Origin: Streptomyces sp. NBC_00335
GTDB lineage: Bacteria > Actinomycetota > Actinomycetes > Streptomycetales > Streptomycetaceae
Length of the DNA: 64,000 nucleotides
Direction: 5' to 3'
Assembly: GCF_036127095.1 (NCBI RefSeq)
Contig: NZ_CP108006.1
Location: 2,170,001 to 2,234,000 of the forward strand
The notes beneath the pieces are model-generated. The model was not told where the DNA came from and did no database searches. It was given only the letters and a program-made list of their open reading frames with translations. This document shows, in pieces, positions 18,444 to 27,448 of the stretch. The translations under genes and the position numbers were made by a program. How positions within the stretch are numbered: the stretch's first letter is position 1; every line of letters begins with the position of its first letter.

Positions 18444-19331
18444 TCAGTGCTCGCGCGGGGCGGGAACCACGCGCTCGACCTCCGGATGCACCGTCAAAAG
18501 CTGGCGCATGGCGTTCTCCGCGCCGATCGCGTCGCCGGCGGCGAGGGCCTCGACCATGCGCGCGTGGTGCGCGACGCAGGTCTCGCTGGGACGGTCGCAG
18601 GAGGTGACGGGACTGCCGGACACCTGCAGGGCGGCGGAGACGATGCCGGAGAGGTGCTCCAGCATGCGGTTGGCCGCGACCTGGATGAGCAGGGCGTGGA
18701 ACTCGTTGTCCGCACGCGCGAAGGTGATCGAATCGCCCTGGCCGAGGGCGTGTCCCATGATCTCGACCATGTCGGCGAGGCGCTGCTGGATCTCCGGGCG
18801 GCCGTGGCCCGCGGCGAGGCGGGCGGCGAGCGGCTCGATGGTCCAGCGCAGCTCGCCCAGCTCGCGGCGCTGGTCGTCGCGCTGCGGGCCGAAGGCGCGC
18901 CACTCGATGATGTCGGGGTCGAGCAGGTTCCAGTCGGCGACCGGGCGGACCCGGGTGCCGACGTTGGGGCGGGCGCTGACGAGGCCCTTGGCCTCGAGGA
19001 CCCGCAGGGATTCGCGGACGACGGTGCGGGAGACCTCGAAACGCTGTCCGATCTCCTCGGGAACCAGCGGGCGGTCCGCGCCGAGGTCGCCGGAGACGAT
19101 CATCTGGCCGAGCTGCTGGACGAGTTGGCCGTGCAGGCCGCGTCCGCGGCTGCCCGCGGCGCGGCGGCCGACCCGGCTCAACTCGACGTCGGATCCGTCC
19201 CAGTGGGGCACTCCCACCCGGTCGGCCCCCGAGGCCTCCGGGTAGGGGTAGCGGTCGAGTTCGCCCGCGCCGGCGAGGCCGGAATCGGCATGGCGGGCGG
19301 CGGTCATCATGGTGTGCGCAAGGGTACTCAC
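18444..19331 (-). CDS. whiH: Sporulation regulator WhiH (GntR/FadR family)
   Basis: A 295-residue GntR-family regulator needed for sporulation septation in aerial hyphae. After about 65 variable residues comes the winged helix (LHGQLVQQLGQMIVSGDLGA, then IGQRFEVSRTVVRESLRVLE), then a helical FCD effector domain ending in LLTVHPEVERVVPAPREH. The sequence and its position directly upstream of hrdB identify WhiH. The GTG at 19331 starts VSTLAHTMMTAAR, with AAAGGA five bases upstream; a later ATG at 19310 is possible. A sigma-WhiG-like promoter lies upstream. Confidence 0.95.
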   Translation of the reverse strand: MSTLAHTMMTAARHADSGLAGAGELDRYPYPEASGADRVGVPHWDGSDVELSRVGRRAAGSRGRGLHGQLVQQLGQMIVSGDLGADRPLVPEEIGQRFEVSRTVVRESLRVLEAKGLVSARPNVGTRVRPVADWNLLDPDIIEWRAFGPQRDDQRRELGELRWTIEPLAARLAAGHGRPEIQQRLADMVEIMGHALGQGDSITFARADNEFHALLIQVAANRMLEHLSGIVSAALQVSGSPVTSCDRPSETCVAHHARMVEALAAGDAIGAENAMRQLLTVHPEVERVVPAPREH

Positions 19332-19423
19332 GAATCCTTTGTCGGCCGTGTCTCCGCGACCCTTGAGGTCTTTGGTGAAAAGCACACGAAAGGGTGATCG
19401 GTGCCACCTACGCAATTGACGAC

Positions 19424-19448
19424 TTATCGTAAAGAACCGGGCCTTTTG
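19424..19448 (-). promoter_or_regulatory. Sigma-WhiG-like promoter of whiH
   Basis: On the minus strand TACGATAA (19424-19431) matches six of eight bases of the sigma-WhiG -10 consensus GCCGATAA, and CAAA (19445-19448) resembles the -35 TAAA. The spacing is 13 rather than the usual 15-16. whiH is a known sigma-WhiG target in S. coelicolor, which raises the likelihood. The site ends about 93 bases upstream of the start codon. Confidence 0.5.
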
Positions 19449-19535
19449 CAGGGACTTGTGGTCCGTGGGGCTTGATGTGAACCACAACGGTCCCGTTGGG
19501 TCCGGACCGGCGCCGGAACGATCACCAACGATCCC

Positions 19536-21332
19536 TCACAAACGGACGCGGCCGCGCAGTCCTGTGAACCCATAGGCGCACAACAGGACCATCAGCGACA
19601 ACACCAGCGCGGTGCCGACGGGTTGGGCCATCACCCGGATCGCTCCGAGGACCACCCGGTCCGCCTCCGGCGGCCACTGCGCCCAGGCCAGGCCGCGCAG
19701 CCGCTCCGCGAGTCCGCTGACCGGGTACGCGGACGGGCCGTCCAGGGCCTTGCGCACCAGCGGTACGACCATCACCGGTACGGCGAGCACCGCGGCCAGA
19801 CCGGCGGAGGCGGACCGGAAGACGCCGGAGGCCAGGACTCCGGACCAGGCGCAGCCGATGAGCAGCCCCGCCCAACTCGCGGCCGGGGAGACCCACTCCG
19901 CGGGCATACGGAGCGGCCCGCCGCCGAACACCAGTGTCAGGGCGGCGGCGTCGGCGGTCACGGCGAGGGCGCCGAGCAGCAGCGCCACGGCGGCGCTGAC
20001 CCCGAGTTTCGCCGTGAGCAGCCCGAGCCGGCGCGGGACGGTGCCGCGGTCGGCGGCGAGCGCGGGATGGCGGTACTCCTCGCCGAAGGCCAGGGCTCCG
20101 AGCAGTCCGGCGCCGAGCGCCGCGGGCGGCAGCGGGAGCAACTCCGGCCAGGCGGCGAGCAACCGGTTCTGCGGGGTGTGGCCGATCCGGGCCAGGACCA
20201 GCGCCGTGACGACGGAGACGGCGACGACGAAGGCGGCGGTGAGTGCGGGGGTGGCGGTGCCGAAGAGCCGGTGCAGCTCGTAGCGCAGGGGTCGCAAGGG
20301 GCCGCCGAGCCGGCGCACGGGCGAGGCGGGCAGCCCTGTGCGCGGGGGGCGGGGCCGGTCTGCGACGCCCGCTGCGGGCGCGGCCGGCGTTGCGTCGGCG
20401 GCCGTGGCCCGGGCTCCGGATCCGGCGCGGTCCCGGGCGCGCGGCAGTGACGGCGGCGCTCCCGCGTCGCCGGTCTCGTCGGCGAGTTGGTGGACGAGCA
20501 CACCGTGCCGGAAGGCGGCTTCGCCGACCTCGGCGCAGTTGCTGCCGTAGACGGACAGCCGGCTGCCGCTCTCCTCCACGATCTCCACCGTGCGCTGGGC
20601 GGCCCGCGCTTCCCGGCCCAGCACGTCGGCCAGCCGGGCGGCGTGCGGGGTGCGCACGGCGACCCGCGGCCGGAGCCGGGTCCGGGCGAACTCGGCGGCG
20701 TCCTGGTCGGCGACGAGCCGGCCCGCCTCGATGCTCACGACCCGGTCCGCGCTGCGGGCGGCCTCCTTCGCGTCGTCGGTGGTGAAGAGCACCGCGCCGC
20801 CGAGGGAGGCGTGGCCGCGCAGCAGCCCGTGCAGCCAGCTCCGTTCGCGGGGCGAGAGCCCGGCGGCGGGCTCGTCGAGGAGGAGCGTGCAGGGGTCCGC
20901 GAGGAGGGCGGCTGCCAGCGCGACCCGGCGCTCCATGCCGAGCGAGAGCGAACCGAGCCGCTGATCGCGCAGTCCCGCGACGCCGACGACGTCCAGCATG
21001 GTGTCGGCCCGCGCGGCCGGCACGCCGGCGGCGGCGCAGAGCATCCGCAGCTGGCCGCGCACGGTGCGCGAGGGGTTGCCGGGGAGATCGCCGAGGAGCA
21101 CGCCGACCTCGCGGCCCGGATGCGGGATCCGGTGCAGGGGGCGCCCGCGGAAGTAGGTGACTCCGCGGCCCGGTTCGAGTTCGAGCATGAGCCGCAGTGC
21201 GGTGGTCTTGCCCGAGCCGGGCTCGCCGAGCAGTGCGGTCACGCTCCCGGGGCGGGCCTCGAAGGTGAGGTCGTCCACGAGGGGCGGGAGGTTTCGACGG
21301 GGGGCGCTGGTGAGTCCGATGGCCTGGAGCAT
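19536..21332 (-). CDS. ABC transporter ATPase fused to a membrane domain
   Basis: A 598-residue protein with an N-terminal ATPase (Walker A GEPGSGKTT near residue 38, a degenerate signature LSLGMERR instead of LSGGQ, Walker B TLLLDEPAAGL) and a C-terminal membrane domain with about six helices, beginning near residue 370 (ALTAAFVVAVSVVTALVLAR). An Ala/Pro-rich linker at about 290-345 joins them. The architecture is that of an ABC-2-type exporter with both functions in one chain. It is conserved next to whiH in streptomycetes. Substrate unknown. The ATG at 21332 starts MLQAIGLTSAPRR. Confidence 0.85.
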   Translation of the reverse strand: MLQAIGLTSAPRRNLPPLVDDLTFEARPGSVTALLGEPGSGKTTALRLMLELEPGRGVTYFRGRPLHRIPHPGREVGVLLGDLPGNPSRTVRGQLRMLCAAAGVPAARADTMLDVVGVAGLRDQRLGSLSLGMERRVALAAALLADPCTLLLDEPAAGLSPRERSWLHGLLRGHASLGGAVLFTTDDAKEAARSADRVVSIEAGRLVADQDAAEFARTRLRPRVAVRTPHAARLADVLGREARAAQRTVEIVEESGSRLSVYGSNCAEVGEAAFRHGVLVHQLADETGDAGAPPSLPRARDRAGSGARATAADATPAAPAAGVADRPRPPRTGLPASPVRRLGGPLRPLRYELHRLFGTATPALTAAFVVAVSVVTALVLARIGHTPQNRLLAAWPELLPLPPAALGAGLLGALAFGEEYRHPALAADRGTVPRRLGLLTAKLGVSAAVALLLGALAVTADAAALTLVFGGGPLRMPAEWVSPAASWAGLLIGCAWSGVLASGVFRSASAGLAAVLAVPVMVVPLVRKALDGPSAYPVSGLAERLRGLAWAQWPPEADRVVLGAIRVMAQPVGTALVLSLMVLLCAYGFTGLRGRVRL

Positions 21333-21538
21333 CGCTTCTCTCGCGGGGGGTGAGACCGCTCTGCGGCAGGATGAATACCGCTAACAAGATAACGCGATAT
21401 GTCCGATATAAGGCGCAGGTCGTCCCGATCCACGCCCGTGTCGGCGCCGAGGCAGCTGCCCGCGGGGGCGCGGGCCCGGACACCCGCCGGGGTACCGGCC
21501 CGGGTGGCGCCCCGGGGCCCGTGCGGGGCGCTGGGGCC

Positions 21539-22285
21539 TCAGACCTCCGGGCGCAGCATCGGCGGGTTGAGCAGCGTTGCCCCGCCGGCGCGGAACAGCT
21601 GGGCGGGACGGCCACCCTGACGTGTCGTCGTCCCCCCGGCCGGCACCAGGAACCCGGGGGTGCCGGTGACCTTGCGGTGGAAGTTGCGGGGGTCGAGGGC
21701 GACTCCCCAGACCGCTTCGTAGACCCGGCGCAGCTCACCGACGGTGAACTCGGGCGGGCAGAAGGCGGTGGCCAGCGAGGAGTACTCGATCTTCGAGCGG
21801 GCCCGCTCGACCCCGTCGGCGAGGATCTGCTCGTGGTCGAAGGCGAGTCCGGCGCCGGTCTGGCCGTCCGTGGACAGGAGCTCGTCGACGGGGGCCCAGC
21901 GCGCACTGTTGGCATCGCCGCCGGCCCGGGGTGCGGGCAGGTCCGGAGCCAGCACCAGATGCGCCACGCTGACGACACGCATGCGCGGATCCCGCTTCGG
22001 GTCGCCGTAGGTCGCGAGCTGTTCGAGATGCGCCCCGTTGCCCACGTCCGGAGCGGCCGGATCGTGGGCGCAGAGGCCGGTCTCCTCGGAGAGCTCGCGG
22101 GCCGCGGCCGCCGACAGGTCCTCGTCCCCGCGCACGAAACCGCCGGGCAGCGCCCAGCGTCCCTGGAACGGCTGCTCACCCCGTCGGATGACCAGCGCGC
22201 AGAGCGCATGGCGCCGCACGGTGAGCACGACCAGGTCGACGGTGACGGCGAAGGGCGGAAAGGCCGACGGGTCGTAGGGCGACAT
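21539..22285 (-). CDS. NUDIX domain protein with NrtR-like winged helix
   Basis: A 248-residue protein. The NUDIX fold occupies about 10-150 with a complete box fitting G-x5-E-x7-RE-U-x-EE-x-G-U (GFVRGDEDLSAAAARELSEE). A C-terminal winged-helix region follows (FTVGELRRVYEAVWGVALDP, NFHRKVTGTPGFL). This layout is that of NrtR, a repressor of NAD-cofactor genes whose NUDIX domain binds ADP-ribose, and of related hydrolases. Unlike many NrtR proteins, the NUDIX box here is intact, so catalysis remains possible. An inverted repeat immediately upstream (22299-22313) suggests autoregulation. No NAD gene is adjacent. Confidence 0.85.
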   Translation of the reverse strand: MSPYDPSAFPPFAVTVDLVVLTVRRHALCALVIRRGEQPFQGRWALPGGFVRGDEDLSAAAARELSEETGLCAHDPAAPDVGNGAHLEQLATYGDPKRDPRMRVVSVAHLVLAPDLPAPRAGGDANSARWAPVDELLSTDGQTGAGLAFDHEQILADGVERARSKIEYSSLATAFCPPEFTVGELRRVYEAVWGVALDPRNFHRKVTGTPGFLVPAGGTTTRQGGRPAQLFRAGGATLLNPPMLRPEV

Positions 22286-22298
22286 GCCGCGATCATAG

Positions 22299-22313
22299 TC
22301 GTCTGCCTGACGA
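22299..22313. promoter_or_regulatory. Candidate operator upstream of NUDIX/NrtR-like gene
   Basis: TCGTC-TGCCT-GACGA, a short perfect inverted repeat 14 bases before the start codon, sits where a self-repressing regulator would bind. The arms are only 5 bp, so chance occurrence is possible. Confidence 0.35.
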
Positions 22314-22435
22314 TAAACAGAGCTTTGGAGATCTTCGGACCACGGAACCGGCCACGGAAGCGGAAGCCCGGGCCCGATGCCTCCCGATCGGCAGGGCGAC
22401 CCCTGCCCGCCCGCCTGTCCGCCCCGGCCACAGCA

Positions 22436-24451
22436 CTAGCCGCCCAGTTGCAGCGCATCGGCGGCCTCCTCCACCATGCCCAGGCCCAGTCTGCTGATCC
22501 GGACGGCGAAGGGTTCCCCCGAAACCCTCAGTCCGGAGAGGCGGAGCCCGCCGAGCGGGGCGCCGGGAAGCGGTACGAGGGCGACCGTGCCGGCGGGGGC
22601 GTCCGGGCGGATCCCGGCCAGGGCGGTCAGTGCGTGGATCCCGGCGGCAGCCGCGACCGCCGCCGGACGGCAGGCCGCGGGGTGCGGAAGCGGGGCGCTG
22701 CCCGCGGTGCGCTGCTCGGCGGCGTACATCTCGGGGAGGCGGTACCCGAAGCCCTCCGCCGCGTCCAGCAGGCCCCGCAGCAGCCCCGTGGCCTCCTTCT
22801 CGAAGCCCGCCTGGGCCAGGCCCGCCACGGCGACCGCGCTCTCGTACGGCCGTACCGCGCCCGAGCGGTACCCGAACGGGTTGTGCCCCGGCTCGCGGAC
22901 CGCCATGCTCCGCAGCCCCCAACCGGAATCCATGGCGGGGGCTCCGAGCAGCCGGGCCAGCTGTTCGGTGCGGACCCGGTCGAGCAGCCCCGGCGCGAGC
23001 CGGCCGCCCCCGAGCAGCCCGGTGTCCAGCAGGTGGGCGGCGGCCCCCGTCAGCCGGGGCAGGGGCCGCCCGTCGGGATGCAGGGCCGCCGCGGGCCGGC
23101 CGCCATCGGGGCCGTCGACCCAGAACCGGGCTGCGAACCGCTCCCGCAGCCCGGCGGCCCGCTCCCGCCACTCCTCGGCTCCGGGCCGACCGCACCCGGC
23201 GAGCAGGTCGGCCCCGAGGAGCGCGGCGCGATGGGCGTGGGCCTGGGTTTCACAGCGCCGCGGTCCCGGATCGGGATCGGCCAGGAAGCCGTCCTCCCCG
23301 AAGGCGCCCCGGATCCACTCCAGGCACCGCTCGGCGGCGGGGAGCAGCTCGGCCACCTCCGCCTCGGGCATCCCCCAGAGCCGGGCTTCGGCGAGGACCG
23401 CGGGGAAGGCGAGCGTCGCCTCGGTCCCGGTGCATCCCGGGGGCAGCTGTGGCCCGGCCCCGCGGAGCGGCCCCGGGATCTTCCCCGCGTCGGCGCCCCG
23501 CGCCCCGGTCTGGGTCCGGGCCAGGATGCGCAGGGTCGCGGCGGCCAGTCCGGTGCCGAGCGGGAGCGCCATGCGGGCGGCCCACAGGGATTCGGCCGGG
23601 GCCAGTCCGAGCCGCCACGGCACTCCGGCCGCCGCGTAGCTGTCGGCCGGTTCCTTCGGATCCCTGAGCAGCAGTGCGCCCAGGTCCTGCACGCTCGTGC
23701 GCATCCACGCCTCGGCCCGCGGGTCGTCTCCCTCCGCTCTGGCATCGTCGGACAGCGGATTGGCCACCTGGCCGGCGGGGGCGCGCGCCCCTCGGTCCCG
23801 GGTGGTCCGCAGCTCGATGGTGCGGGATTCGCCGGGGCGCAGTTCGAGCTGCCAGCGCAGCAGCCCGGCCGAGGCCAGCGCGTCGTCCGGCGGCGGCTCC
23901 GCAGCCGTGACGGCCTGGGCCTCGCCCTTGGTCCAGCGCAGTCCGGCGGCGTGCACCGCGGCGGGCAGCTCCGGCCCGGCCCGGCCTGCGGCCACCTCGG
24001 CCAGCTCCGCCAGGTCGGTGCCCAGCGAGACCTCCACCGGGATCCGCAGGGACCGGACGGTGAAGCTGCGCAGGGTGATCCGCTCGGTACCGTCGGCGTG
24101 CCGGATCCGCTCGACCCCGACGTCGGGATCGGGCCCGGGCTCCGCTCCGGTCCGCACGGTCGCGGTGAAGGAGGCCCGGTCGGCGCCGAGGCTACGGGCC
24201 TGGACCGCGACCGGGTCCCGGCCGGCGACGCGCAGCACGCAGCGGGACAGCAGCCGGAGCCCGGCGCGGTAGATCCCGTCGACCCCCTGCCCGGTGAGCT
24301 GGCCGTGCTCGGGCGAGATGACCATGCACGGCGCGGCGACGCAGATGACGGCACCGTGCACGGGCGGCAGGTCGGCCCTGCCGGAGGGGGCCCTGCCGGA
24401 GGGGGCAGCGCGGGAGGGGGCCAGGCGGGCTGGGGGTACGGGGTGGGACAT
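22436..24451 (-). CDS. Glycogen-debranching N-terminal domain protein (amylo-alpha-1,6-glucosidase-like)
   Basis: A 671-residue protein with a beta-rich N-terminal domain of the GDE_N_bis kind (VERIRHADGTERITLRSFTV, SLGTDLAEL) and an (alpha/alpha)6-barrel C-terminal half. Family members are annotated as amylo-alpha-1,6-glucosidases or debranching-like enzymes. The barrel motif that normally reads NPxSYHxGSVWPHD is here NPFGYRSGAVRPYE, so two histidines, the Trp and the acid are changed and catalysis may be lost or altered. Start ATG 24451 (MSHPVPPARLAP) with AAGG upstream. It is monocistronic, between the NUDIX and DUF4192 genes. Confidence 0.8.
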   Translation of the reverse strand: MSHPVPPARLAPSRAAPSGRAPSGRADLPPVHGAVICVAAPCMVISPEHGQLTGQGVDGIYRAGLRLLSRCVLRVAGRDPVAVQARSLGADRASFTATVRTGAEPGPDPDVGVERIRHADGTERITLRSFTVRSLRIPVEVSLGTDLAELAEVAAGRAGPELPAAVHAAGLRWTKGEAQAVTAAEPPPDDALASAGLLRWQLELRPGESRTIELRTTRDRGARAPAGQVANPLSDDARAEGDDPRAEAWMRTSVQDLGALLLRDPKEPADSYAAAGVPWRLGLAPAESLWAARMALPLGTGLAAATLRILARTQTGARGADAGKIPGPLRGAGPQLPPGCTGTEATLAFPAVLAEARLWGMPEAEVAELLPAAERCLEWIRGAFGEDGFLADPDPGPRRCETQAHAHRAALLGADLLAGCGRPGAEEWRERAAGLRERFAARFWVDGPDGGRPAAALHPDGRPLPRLTGAAAHLLDTGLLGGGRLAPGLLDRVRTEQLARLLGAPAMDSGWGLRSMAVREPGHNPFGYRSGAVRPYESAVAVAGLAQAGFEKEATGLLRGLLDAAEGFGYRLPEMYAAEQRTAGSAPLPHPAACRPAAVAAAAGIHALTALAGIRPDAPAGTVALVPLPGAPLGGLRLSGLRVSGEPFAVRISRLGLGMVEEAADALQLGG

Positions 24452-24786
24452 GGGTCGCCTTGTCTGCGCTCCGGGTGGATCGGCTGGGCGGCGGCGCGGC
24501 CGGGTCCCCACCACCCCCCAGCGCAACGCCCCCGCCCCCGCCCGGGTCACGGGCCCCGGTGGGGGCTGCGCCCGGCGGAGCATCGGCCGTCGCGGTGGCC
24601 GTCGCCGCAGGACCGCTCGCGCCCCTTCCCGCAGCCACCCCGGGAGCGCGGACCCACCGCCCTCGCCCCGGCCCGCACAGCCGCCTCCAGCTCGGCCCCG
24701 GCCCCTGCCCCTGCCCTGACTCATGCCCCGACCCATGCCACTGCCCGCGCCCCTGCCCCCATCCCAGCCCCAGCCCCGTCCGCGCT
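24452..24786. other. GC-rich low-complexity intergenic region
   Basis: This 335-base gap between the DUF4192 gene and the debranching-like gene has no supported gene. From about 24690 to 24780 it is dominated by degenerate CCCCTGCCC / CCAGCCC and ATGCC-type short repeats, which keep several reading frames open by composition alone. The promoter of the debranching-like gene must lie here, but none is recognisable. Confidence 0.6.
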
Positions 24787-26076
24787 TCACTGCTCGCTCC
24801 CCGCGGTGCTGCCGGACTCGCGGCGGCTGCTCTTCCTGCCCGGGCGGCCGGGTGGCCTGGTGACGGCGCCCGCCCGCCGGGGTCCTGCGGGCAGGCGCCC
24901 CCGGCGCGGCTCCCGTCGCCGCCGCTCCTCCCGCAGGCACTCCCGCAGCCCCTCCGGGTCGATCCCCTCGTTGCAGGCGTGGTGGAGCAACTGCGCGAAG
25001 CGGTACCCGTCGTCCGCCCGCAGGGCCAGCCCGAGGGCGATCCGGGCCGTCGGCTCGTCCCCGGTGGACCAGGAGACCCAGCCCGCCAGGGTGAGGGGAG
25101 CCGCCGCGTGCTCCCCGTAGGCCCCGACGCAGCGCCGGGCCAGGGCCCGCCACAGCCGCAGGGCGGGCGCCGCCTCCTCGCCCTCCATCCACTCGGCGGC
25201 GATATCGCGGATCTCGCGGTCCTGGAGCCCGAGGATCAACGAGGCGGCCTCGTCGTGGCCCAGCAGCGCGTCGTCCCGGGCATCGGCTCCGGGGCCGCCT
25301 TCGGCAGGCGGGGCGAGGGTCATGCGCTGGATCAGCGCGCGGGCGAGCAGGACGGTCTCGGCCCCCACCTCCTCACGGGTGGCCCCGTCGAGGATCTTCG
25401 GCACCAGCGCGACGGCCGCACGGTCCAGGGCGCCCTCCATCTCGACGGCCACCGTCCCGCGCAGTGGTGTCAGCCTGTGCTCGATCTCCCGGAGGGAACC
25501 GCGCACCTGGAGTCCGGCGAACGTGGCCGCGGCGGCCATGACCGAGGTGCCGGGCGCGGCCAGCGCGCTGCCCTCCGCGGGGCAGCACCGCTCGTCCGGG
25601 CAGCAGTAGGACCAGTACCGTCCGGCGGAGAGGCACAGGGCCTCCAGTACCGGGACGTCCAAGGCCCCGCAGGCCAGCCGGATCCGCTGGGCGAGCGGGC
25701 GCAGCCTGGTCATCACCCGCTGCGCGCTGTCGCCGGGGTGCGGGTCCTGGCAGAGGAAGACGATGATGCCGTCGGGCCTGGCTCCGCGTCGCACACTGCC
25801 GCGGATCAGACAGTCGGCGACCTGCCGGGCGGTGTCCTCCCATTCCTCGGGGGCGGCGGGAATGCCCACCCTGAGCCGGCCGCCGAAGCGGCCGGCCTCC
25901 CCGTGGACCGCGACCATGACGAGGGAGTCGCTCGGATGGAAGCCGAGCATGTAGGGCAGCGCGTCGGCCAGTTCGGCCGGACTGCGCAGGGTGATCCGGG
26001 ACGCGTCCACACCGCCGGGCGGGCTGGTGGACGAGGGGTCGGACGGGATGCGTGCTGCTTCGTGGTTGTTCGTCAT
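24787..26076 (-). CDS. DUF4192 domain protein
   Basis: A 429-residue soluble protein of the actinobacterial DUF4192 family, function unknown. The signature begins near residue 26 (ITLRSPAELADALPYMLGFH, PSDSLVMVAVHG), followed by RGARPDGIIVFLCQDPHPGD and a Cys-containing segment YWSYCCPDERCCPAEG that could bind metal. The C-terminal half is helical (WRALARRCVGAYGEHAAAPL) and ends in a basic Arg-rich tail. It lies at the left border of the mevalonate block; the next core gene, a recQ-like helicase, is 11.7 kb away. Confidence 0.85.
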   Translation of the reverse strand: MTNNHEAARIPSDPSSTSPPGGVDASRITLRSPAELADALPYMLGFHPSDSLVMVAVHGEAGRFGGRLRVGIPAAPEEWEDTARQVADCLIRGSVRRGARPDGIIVFLCQDPHPGDSAQRVMTRLRPLAQRIRLACGALDVPVLEALCLSAGRYWSYCCPDERCCPAEGSALAAPGTSVMAAAATFAGLQVRGSLREIEHRLTPLRGTVAVEMEGALDRAAVALVPKILDGATREEVGAETVLLARALIQRMTLAPPAEGGPGADARDDALLGHDEAASLILGLQDREIRDIAAEWMEGEEAAPALRLWRALARRCVGAYGEHAAAPLTLAGWVSWSTGDEPTARIALGLALRADDGYRFAQLLHHACNEGIDPEGLRECLREERRRREPRRGRLPAGPRRAGAVTRPPGRPGRKSSRRESGSTAGSEQ

Positions 26077-26161
26077 GTCCCGAAGGTCCCGTGTCCGGCC
26101 GAATCGGGAAACCCCTGTGGATAACTCCCGAACGTACGCCGAACGACCAACAGCAACAGCA

Positions 26162-26191
26162 TGCCGACGGCGCCATCAGGCGCCGTCGGCA
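26162..26191 (-). terminator. Terminator of the mevalonate operon
   Basis: A perfect 13-bp stem (26162-26174 with 26179-26191) with loop ATCA lies 80 bases past the HMG-CoA synthase stop. It insulates the operon from the DUF4192 gene, which is read in the same direction. Confidence 0.8.
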
Positions 26192-26221
26192 CATGAAGCG
26201 GCACATGAAGACGATGCGACG

Positions 26222-26265
26222 CGAGGCAATGCAATGCGAGGCAATGCGAGGCAATGCGTCGCACC
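26222..26265. repeat. Short tandem repeats downstream of HMG-CoA synthase gene
   Basis: Three copies of GAGGCAATGC with one extra AATGC lie in the 3' untranslated region of the mevalonate operon. They are flanked by the 8-bp inverted repeat TGCGACGC / GCGTCGCA. Just before them CACATGAAGCGG is also repeated. The stretch could fold as an additional 3' hairpin. Confidence 0.7.
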
Positions 26266-26270
26266 GCGGA

Positions 26271-27446
26271 CTACCGCGGCGCGTACACCCGCTTGTGCCC
26301 GAACAGCCCCGCCAGCCGGTACGGACCGGTGGTTTCCTCGGGCGCCGGATGGTCTCCACCGTCGACCGGGAAGGCCTGCTCGTGGCGTTCCCGGTAGTCG
26401 GCGTAGTCGATGTCCTGGCGCCGGGCGATCGCCTCGCGGTGCTGCTCGGACCGCAGGTGCGACCGATAGCCCGGGACGGGGACGCCGGCGAAGAACTCGC
26501 CGACGCTGCCCGACCCGTAGCTGAGCAAGCCGATGGCCTGGCCCGTCAGATCGTCGGCGTCGTCGAGCAGCGCGGCCAGTCCGAGGTACACCGACGCCGT
26601 GTAGCTGTTCCCGATGGCTTCGTTGTAGGCCGTCGTCTGCCCGACGGCGCGGACCACTGCGGCCTCGTCGACTTCCTGTCCGCAGGTTTCGAGCAGGTGC
26701 CGGTGCGCCTTGTAGGCCATCTTCGTGAACGGCTGGTGATAGCAGAACGCGGCGAACTCACCGAGTGGACGGCCGCCCTGCTCGGCGTAGTCCTTCCACG
26801 CACCGTCCATCGCCTGCAGGTACGCGGAGACGGACTCCTTCCCGTCGACCAGGGCGGTGGTGAGGTAGTTCGGCCGCCAGAAATCCATGATGTCGGCGGT
26901 GAACACCCCCGACGGTTCCTCGATGCGCACCAGAGCGGGATCCGCGCTGATCAGCATGGCCACCGCCGCAGCCCCCTGGGTGGCCTCGCCCGGCTTGTCC
27001 AGCTCGTACTTCGAGACGTCGCTGGCGATCACGAGGACCTGCTGCGAGGGGTCGCGGTGGACGAGGCCGATGGCGAACTGCAGGGCCGCGGTTCCGCCGT
27101 AGCAGGCTTGCTTGAGCTCGACGACCCTGGTGGCGGAGGGCATGGCCAGCAGCGAGTGCACGTGGATGCCTGCCGCCTTCGCCTGATCGACGGACGACTC
27201 CGTGGCGAAGACGACGGTCCGGATCCGGTCGGTGCCGTGCCGGGCGAGGATGGGAGCGGCAGCGGTCGCCGCCATCGTCACGATGTCCTCGTCGGCGGCG
27301 GGCACGCTCATCGAGCGCTGGCCGATGCCCACGTGGTACTTGCCCAGCTCGGTGCCGTTGTAGGCGGCCAATGTCTCGTGCGTCAGGGCGAACCGGCCCG
27401 TGGCGAACGAAAGGTCGTGGATTCCGACCGCGAGATCCCTGGGCAT
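26271..27446 (-). CDS. Hydroxymethylglutaryl-CoA synthase
   Basis: A 391-residue thiolase-fold enzyme that condenses acetoacetyl-CoA with acetyl-CoA to HMG-CoA. The start is MPRDLAVGIHDLSFATG. The catalytic Cys is in ELKQACYGGTAALQFA, the general-base Glu in ATESSVDQAK, and the His in FCYHQPFTKMAYK. It closely resembles the HMGS of the Streptomyces CL190 mevalonate cluster as I remember it. It is the last gene of the operon, two bases after the HMG-CoA reductase stop. No strong ribosome site is visible for the ATG at 27446, so translation may be coupled. Its acetoacetyl-CoA probably comes from the NphT7-like synthase at 34447. Confidence 0.95.
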   Translation of the reverse strand: MPRDLAVGIHDLSFATGRFALTHETLAAYNGTELGKYHVGIGQRSMSVPAADEDIVTMAATAAAPILARHGTDRIRTVVFATESSVDQAKAAGIHVHSLLAMPSATRVVELKQACYGGTAALQFAIGLVHRDPSQQVLVIASDVSKYELDKPGEATQGAAAVAMLISADPALVRIEEPSGVFTADIMDFWRPNYLTTALVDGKESVSAYLQAMDGAWKDYAEQGGRPLGEFAAFCYHQPFTKMAYKAHRHLLETCGQEVDEAAVVRAVGQTTAYNEAIGNSYTASVYLGLAALLDDADDLTGQAIGLLSYGSGSVGEFFAGVPVPGYRSHLRSEQHREAIARRQDIDYADYRERHEQAFPVDGGDHPAPEETTGPYRLAGLFGHKRVYAPR

Positions 27447-27448
27447 CT

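Noticed and set aside
19522..22458. Long minus-strand frame covering the ABC and NUDIX genes
   Set aside because: It is the shifted frame of two well-supported genes on the same strand and carries no motif.
24452..25192. N-terminal extension of the debranching-like protein by about 247 residues
   Set aside because: It would overlap the DUF4192 gene and run through low-complexity DNA. The ATG at 24451 has a plausible ribosome site and starts the conserved part.
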